Shown here piece by piece: positions 24,001-33,000 of a stretch of 64,000 nucleotides of DNA; the first letter of the stretch is position 1; each line of letters starts with the position of its first letter. The stretch spans positions 14,454,941-14,518,940 of the forward strand of contig OZ024807.1 in NCBI GenBank assembly GCA_964017045.1. Reading direction: 5' to 3'. The notes beneath the pieces are model-generated. The model made no database searches and had not been told where the DNA came from. It saw only the letters and a program-made list of their open reading frames with translations. Origin of the DNA: Omphiscola glabra (lineage: Eukaryota; Mollusca; Gastropoda; Lymnaeidae). Position numbers and translations under genes: made by a program.

Positions 24001-27000
24001 GTGGACAAAAAAAAAAGTTATGGATAATTACTTTGCTGTCTCTCTTTGCCTTTCCTTCTCCCTTTCTGCCTCAAGTTTCTCCATCCTGACCTTGTTGTCA
24101 TCGTCCTCTTGTTTGTTCCTCTCCTTGTCACCCTCCTCCTCTCCTTGGGTCTCAGGGGGCCTGGCCCAGCGTTTGCTGACCTCATGCTTCTATTGTGGTG
24201 ACATCAGTAGCATATCGTAAGAACATGGCAAAACATTGTCAACACATTTAATTGTAACGCTCAGGTGGTTAACTACAGCCCCCAGCTAACAATGGTGTGG
24301 TTAACTACAGCCCCCAGCTAACAATGGTGTGGTTAACTACATCCCCCAGCTAACAATGGTGTGGTTAACTACAGCCCCCATCTAACAACTGGGTGATTAA
24401 CTACAGCCCCCAGCTAACAACTGGGTGGTTAACTACAGCCCCCAGCTAACAATGGTGTGGTTAACTACAGCCCCCAGCTAACAATGGTTTGGTTAACTAC
24501 AGCCCTCAGATAACAATGGGGTGGTTAACTACAGCCCCCAGTTAAAAATGGGGTGGTTAACTACAGCCCCCAGCTAACAATGGTGTGGTTAACTACAGCC
24601 CTCAGCTAACAATGGGGTGGTTAACTACAGCCCCCAGCTAACAATGGGGTGGTTAACTACAGCCCCCAGCTAACAATGGGGTGGTTAACTACAACCCCCA
24701 GCTAAAAATGGGGTGGTTAACTACAGCCCTCAGCTAACAATGGTGTGGTTAACTACAGCCCTCAGTTAAAAATGGGGTAGTTAACTACAGCCCCCCAAGT
24801 AACAATGGACTTAGCAAAAAGTGAAAATATTTGTAATAGTTTTAGTAAGGTAAAGCACAGTACATGTTAAAGAACTTGTGCCCCACTCCCCTTGCCCCTC
24901 CCACTAAGTATGTTTAGCTTTCAGCATGTAGTCCCTAAAATATCAACTATTTGGCCTTTAACACACAAAAATTTCCAGACACTTGAGATAGCTGGTTGAT
25001 CAGGCCTTATGCAAATTATTTAAATCCATTAACTTTGAAATCATGTTAAATTATTTCCAAGGTTTTTAATATTTGATTTATTCTTGAGAGACAAGAAAAA
25101 TTTGGAATTTAATTTTTAACTTAACAAAAAGAAAAATGCTACAAGCAAATATTTATTAGCCATTATTATCTTTTGTACATATCTAGATGACGAATTTTCT
25201 CTGGGTGTGTGACAATGATATTATCATTTACGGTTGGAATTTTTGTTTTGCTCCAAATTAGCCAACAGTAATTTTTAAAGTCTCTCTATCCACTCACAAG
25301 TCCGTCAGATTTTATTTATTTTATTTTATTTTGTGTATATCCAGCATAATTTTGGTTGTCCCCAGGTGACCCTCGCATCCCATGTCACCCATTAAGTCAC
25401 TTTACCCCAGGCCATTTAGGCAAACATTGTTTGAAAGGGTAAGTAAGTCCTTCTTAAATCCATGGTTCACAGATTAAATTTTAATACTCAAAAAAATATA
25501 TTTTCGGCATAAACATTTTGTCACGTATGCCGAAAATATTTTTTAAAAATTATTAAGAAACATAAAATATTTAAGCTTCTTCTACATTTAATTCAAAAAC
25601 TTTGGCTTCATGGCGTGCCCTATTAACCTTCTGTTGCATTATATATTTTAAGAAATTTTTAATTAATTTAACTTCTTAGTGAATTTAAAAACTCGTCTTT
25701 GTGACAAAGTCTTTTTGAAAATATTAGTAAACTGGACTGATTGCATTGGCAGCTCACCAGATTGGTTGACAAGATTAATCCATCAGTGCTGATTTGAGTA
25801 TTGTGGCCTGGGCAGGAATCATCCACACTGCAGCATCCAGTGGTCCTCAAGTTATTGATTATTGTTTTGTTTTTATTATTATTATTTATTTTTTTTTTGA
25901 ATTCCCCAATTTTAACCAGCAAATGGGGAGGGGGGGGGGGGCACTGGCCGTGTCGGTCTGCAGCCACCATTAATATATTCAAGAGTATAAACAATTATAT
26001 TTTTCCCTTATACTACAACTCTGACCAAACCAACCTGTAGATTAATTACACGGGGTGGTCTTTTGTACTTTGGCTTGTTCTGTTCGGCTTCTTCTCCGGA
26101 CCCATCTTTGTTTTCTGTGTGCAGTGTGGCCGAGGCCCCGTGGGCTGATAGATCTTCTTTGATTTGCTTTCTCGTCTTGCGCCAGTCACATCTCTCAACC
26201 ATCTCTTCATCACTGGAGCTGTCAGATTCTCTGAACAAGACATTTCATTCACATGCATGAGGTTATTTGTGATCTGAATGATAATTACCTGACTACAATG
26301 ATGATGAAAACAAAAGATAATCTACTACAGCATAAAGGGTTCAGTGAACCTTTTTTTTTGTGTGAGGGGACTTAATAATAAATTATTTGACTTTATATCT
26401 GCAAAGAAAATATCTTGAGAGCTGTATGTCATAACATATTAGTTGTTTGCAGGTTGCAACCACCTGGCAGAATAGAATCAAAATAATATCTTCATAGAGG
26501 TCATCCGTAAATGACTATGAGTCTAGTTTGGGTGGGGGGGGGGGGAGAACACAAATTTGTGCTGATGTGTAATGAGGTTGTCTAAATTTTGTGACGATTT
26601 GGGGTCCAAATTTTGCCAAAATAGTGTGCTGTCCTTTAAAGATGGCCACATTTTAGGTGAAATCCTTTAAGGATGGCCACATATTACATGACATCCTTTA
26701 AGGATGGCCACATATTACATGTCATCCTATAAGCATGGCCACATATTTCAACAGAACCCACTAAACTACAGATTTATTGTATAAAACAAAGAAATAGCGA
26801 CAGAATTCTTTGACATAGTACAGTATTTTACAGTATTGTTAAAAAAAAATCTGAGGAAAGTATTTTTATAACAAATATTACAAGCACATAAAAGCAATAT
26901 GGTAAAATGCGGGACTTTGAGGGGGGGGGGGGGTAATTGCAATTTAAACTTGTTTACGCACTAAAAATGTTCACCAAGAAACACAGTTGTCTCCAACATT

Positions 27001-30000
27001 TGAACAAAACAAAATCAGTGTTAAAAAAACATCACCTGAAACAACAAGGACTGTGGAGAGAGATAAACAACATTTGAACATACTGGACGGCGTTTTGCAG
27101 CCCCAAAACTCTCTGGACACTCCTCAGGCCTTGCTTCTCTTCCTCCTTCTTTTTCTCAAAGCCCCTCAGGTCGATGAAGATTGTTGGAGGTTCATTGTCT
27201 TTCTTCTCTGTTTGGGGGGGGGGGGGGGGGGGGAGGGGGAGAGATTGTAAAACTTGCATGAGATACAATGCGACAACACATCATATTTCAGAGCTGCTCG
27301 TTGCGGTGTATGTTACCTCTAGGTTGAACATGTGCAAATGTTAAGTGAACAATTTAGATGGCACACTTAAAGGTGAAATAAGGTAGTGTGGTTTTAATTA
27401 AACACTAGCACAGGTGGCGCCACCTTCAGCGGTGTTTACTCTCACGGGGGTCAAGTTGGCAACATAACTTAACACTCAACACAAATTAACACTCAACACA
27501 AATTAACATTCAACATAAATTAACACTCAAAATAAATTAACACTCAACATAGTGACTTCGTATAATGAGCAAAGCTATCTTAAACACTATGCACTGGAAA
27601 GACTTAATTTTTTTGCACCAATAAAAACTTACATAAAGGGTCAGTTAACACGATCAAATTTTCCTTCAAGCATTGGATGCAATTCGTGTATGAAGCGTTG
27701 TCACAACTTTCAAATTACTATTTGATCAAATCCCCAAAAAAAGAAACCACGCACAAAATAGTGCATTCATACAACAATTTGACGCGAAATTTGATCGCGT
27801 GAACTGACGTTTAACGTTCACCACTGACACAGCAGTAGAGAAAAATAATAATTTTTTGATCTCCGGATCAAGGCATTTCCCATGGCCCAAATGCATTTCT
27901 TCCACCCTACACAATCTCAGGAAAACAGTTATCCACAAAAATTTTTTTTAAAATCTTCCAAATGACCAACATCTCCCACTTAGGACAGTTAGGATAAATA
28001 ATTCAACCCTTCCTCTGATGATCCAACCCTGTAAATTCAATTTTTTTTCAAATTTACTTGTCTCCAGACTTTACTGTTGAGTTACTAGTCTTGCCAGCAG
28101 CAATGCTGTACAACATCTGATAGTGTTGCAATAAATACAGCTTTCTTTGGTTTCCAGTGGAATCTGTTCAGTTTGCCTCATTTCCCTGGGCACAATGCCT
28201 CAAATGTTGCACACAGACATTATTGTGCACACAGACTTTATTGAGCACATAGATGTTATTGTGCACACAGATGTTATTGTGCACACTAACATTATTGTGC
28301 ACACTAACATTATTGTGCACATAATAATAAAGTAATAATAATAAAGTTTATTTGAAAAGTCACGCTTCATCCCCAAAGGCTCAAAGCGCGTTACAAAGTC
28401 AAATCTTCGATGTTCGAGAGGCATCACTGCTGCCAGTTAGGCGCATGTGAACTCCATCTCCCCATCTCCGGGTTTGAATTCAGAGTTGCCTTCTCTTAGA
28501 TGAGTTGCCGTCCAAGGTTAACGAGTCCCATCCACCCGGGAGTTGCCGGAATGTTTCATTGTATCAATGTTATCCCCCTATCGGGAATCCATCGCCGGGT
28601 TTTGAATTCAGAGTTGCCTTCTCTTAGATGAGTTGCCGTCCAGGGTTAACGAGTCCCATCCACCCGGGGTGCTGGTGGTGTGTTTGCTTGACTGGGCTTT
28701 GGTGGGGATTGAACTCCAGACCATCAACTTGAGATTTGTTCAGTTTAGACCACTCGGCCACATAGACACTATTGTGCACATAGACACTACTGTGCACACA
28801 TATGTCATTGTGCACACATACATTATTGTGCACAGACACTAAGAAAAAAATAAGCCTGAACAATTAATCTTAGAATTTTGTAATCAATGTAATGAAATGA
28901 TGATAGATTAGTAAGAAGTCAGACACAGTATACATTCAAGAAAAGAAACATCTTATCCAGAAGACAAAGAAAATAATTTAAAAAATAGACTTGGATAACA
29001 GCAGCGCAGTGCCAAGCAATGTAAGGAGGGATTAAAATTTAAAAATACATTCCAAATATCAGCCATTAGAGAATTTGTGGTTAAGAGACACCACTAATCT
29101 AATCTTCTTAAGAAAATCAGCCTCACCCACCCTTCCACTCGATTGACTATGCAAGTGAGGCAGCAGGAACGCCTGGCCGCCCGGGGAGCTGCTTTCACAC
29201 AGCAACAGGGTCCGTACTTTCTTGGGCTGGAGTGGATATATTTTACCCCTCTAATGTCCCCCCCCCACTCCCACCCCGGGGAGACACGCAGGTGTTTTAC
29301 AGACCCCCTCTAATAGGGTTTATGTGGTTTTCAGATACACCAGTGAACAAGACAATCAATGAATCATCCTGACTCACCATGTCTAAGTCGACCATATAAC
29401 ACTTTGGCACGATCCACTCGTGTGGCTGTGTTCGTTCCAGAGCTTGACTTTTTTGTTCCTTGGAGACACACACAAAAAAAAAAAAGCAAGCATTATACTA
29501 CATCATATTACCGCGAGAGAAATTCCTGTCATTTTTTAGTGTAAAAGTACCTGATTGCTGTCACCGCTGCAATGCGGGTTGAATTTCTTAAGCAAAAAAA
29601 CACTAATTTTTCATCGACATTTCATTAACATGATCATCGTGTCACATTAACTTGCTTGGACCCAAAAATTTCTTAACTGTTTTATTTTATTTAAAACATT
29701 GAATTCTAATTTAAGAGCTTTGAAAGCATGTCCCAATCATTTTTTTTAAAAAAAATTAATCAAAATCAAAAGACTAGTCTTTTGTAATAATAAAGTGAAT
29801 TTCTTTTTACACCAATCTCTTTCCAAACATGGGATTTATTTAATAGTTTCATACAGTCTTCATTTCTTAGTGAATTTTTTTTTCCAAAATCAATGCTATT
29901 TGATGGTTTAGTTAAGTTTTGTAGATTTTCTATGGCTTTATTGATAGTATTTAATGAAAAGGAATTAAAGTCATACAAAAGTCAGCAGGCAAAGAGTTCA

Positions 30001-33000
30001 GTGGAAGAATACTATTTTATCTATGCACCTGGTGTCTGTGAGCCACTATCCACATTTTTGGCTTGGGTTGTCTGCGGCTTCACAATGGGACCTTCAGTAC
30101 CAGCTGTGTTTGCGTTGACTTGGAGCGTGGTTGTCTGCTCTTGGTTAATCATGAGATGCTCCATGGATGCTCCAGTGTGTGGGTCAACGCCTTTAACAAT
30201 GGCAGGATGGGACCCACCCTGTTGAATGGATAGCTGAGCCAGTTTTTGTATCATTGTCAGCTCTTCTCCTATGTCTGACAAATAGATATAAAAAAAAAAT
30301 AAACAACATAACGATTTCAAACTTCATTGTTATTTCTACACATTATGCAATGGAGGCCTTAAATATCCAACCCTAAATATCATTTCTAAATTCTGTCTTT
30401 TTTTTCTTCCAACTTCATTTCAATATAAAATACACAGGGGCTCCATTCAGAAATGGCTAATTTAAAATGAAATAACAAAGGCAGGCTTTGATTAAAAGCT
30501 TTGCTTTGACATAAAAGATACCAAAGATTTCATTGTAAATTTTTTAACAGTTTGCTGTTTACTTTTCCAACCTTTCAAAGCACCAAAGACTTAGTCATAA
30601 GATGCAGCAGTAAAAATCCTTCTGTTTACTCTGTTGGTCATGATCTGTAAGCATTACAGTCATTCTGTTTATTTTTTAAGATACACCGAAAAAGTCATAA
30701 ATATACTTACCACATCTTTCCTTGCTGTCTCCAGACCCTTCAAGATTCTTTGGCATCTGACCTGGAACTGGCTTGCCAACCAAACGCAAACTTGTCAGTG
30801 GAATATTTTCCTCATTGGCAGAATTAAGAACAGAATCTAAAGCAGAATGTGATTACAAATTTTAATCCAGAAAAATGTAGAGACATGGAAGAAATTTGCT
30901 TGGATACCTCTTGTAAAACAACTGTTAAATGATGCATAAAAGGATTTAAAACAACAACATGATGTAAAGATCGCTTTGACATTTTCTTAAACACAGAAAG
31001 TTATTCCCTCTTCTCTGCTTCGTGTTAATCATTGTCAAAGCATCTTCTTTTCAATTAAATTCAATTGTAACAAAGCTCTCACTGTAATGCCGTTGGGTGA
31101 AGTTTGTAGACTGATTGAAATCAACAAATTTTCTAGTCTTCAGATAATAAAGGGAATAATTAAAAAAGAGATTATTTTAAACACCAGGCCTTGGATTTTG
31201 AAGAAGTAAAATTGTAACAATGGACACCCAGGAAACAATGGACACTCTGGAAACAATGGACACTCTGGAAACAATGGACACTCTGGAAAAAATGGACACA
31301 CTGGAAACAATGGACACTCTGGAAACAATGGACACTCTGGAAACAATGGACTCTCTGGAAAAAATGGACACTGTGGAAACAGATGATCTTCCCTTGATGC
31401 AGAGTGATGGCAGAAGAAGGACTTTAGGAAGTTTCAATTTTATTAGGTAGTATTATAGACAAATAGGGACTGACCCAAATATAAATGACACTATCTTGGC
31501 AGATATAAGACCCCCCCCCCCCACACACACACAAATTAGACACTTTTATCCCACATAGTCACAAAGTTGAGACAACCCCCACCGCAGACAAAAGATGTTT
31601 TATGGGTGGAACCTAAGGCAAGAGAAGCTTTCTACTGAAAAATGTCCTGGAATAAAGAGAAAAGTCATGGTATTTAACACCATCGTGAACATTTTCTTAT
31701 TTTAAAGGAGCAGAAATCTGAAGTTTACAGAAAATACAGGCATTTTTCAGCTCTTGTCTAAGAAAAATCCTTAGGATTTGATGCCCCAGATGTTCTAAGA
31801 TCTTAAGACCAATGGGAGCATACTAAGCAAAGACCTGCTGATAAAGATAACCTAACATTTATATATATAAGAAGCATATTACTGACACTCAAGGAACAAT
31901 CACAGCATTCTACTGACACTCAAGGAACAATCACAGCATACTAATGACACTCAAGGAACAATCACAGCATACTACTGACACTCAAGGAACAATCACAGCA
32001 TTCTACTGACACTCAAGGAACAATCACAGCATACTACTGACACCCAAGGAACAATCACAGCATACTACAGACACTAAAGGAACAATCACAGCACACTACA
32101 GACACTAAAGGAACAATCACAGCATACTGCTGACACCCAAGGAACAATCACAGCATACTACAGACACTCAAGGAACAATCGCAGCATACTACAGACACTA
32201 AAGGAACAATCACAGCATACTACAGACGCTAAAGGAACAATCACAGCATACTGCTTACACCCAAGGAACAATCACAGCATACTACAGACACTCAAGGAAC
32301 AATCACAGCATACTACAGACACTCTAGGAACAATCACAGCATACTACTGACACTAAAGGAACAATCACAGCATACTACTGACACTCAAGGAACAATCATG
32401 GCATACTACTGACACCCAAGGAACAATCACAGCATACTACTGACACCCAAGGAACAATCACAGCATACTACTGACACTCAAGGAACAATCACAGCATACT
32501 ACTGACACTCAAGGAACAATCACAGCATACTACTGACACTCAAGGGAACAATCACAGCATTCTTTCTGATGGAAACTCTAGACCCAGAACCAATAGGTAC
32601 TCTTTTACAAGCACCTTCAAATCCTTGCATATGCTGATGACATAGCACTGTTAAGGAAATGAAGTAACAGCACATCAAAATCTTTTAATGAATTAGAAGC
32701 AGGGCTGGAAGTTAACATTCGAAAAACAAAAATACATGAGTTAAGAGAAGTACAGATAGATGAAGCCATTAAAATCAAAACCCCACTTTTGAAAAAGTAT
32801 ATTCATTCAAATATCTAAGATCCTTAATAAATAATTGATTTACTAACATAAATAAAAGAAAGAACATCAGCTGTATCAAACTGTAATCAGACTAAAAGTA
32901 ACACACACCAGTAAAACTTTTGACCCTAAAAAAAATGGCAGAAAACCTATGAAACACATGTGAGAGAAAATTTCTCCTAAAAATATATGGACCAATAAAG

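Noticed and set aside
28700..28762. tRNA(Leu/Ser) gene on the minus strand
   Set aside because: A- and B-box-like sequences belong to a SINE head; no full cloverleaf.
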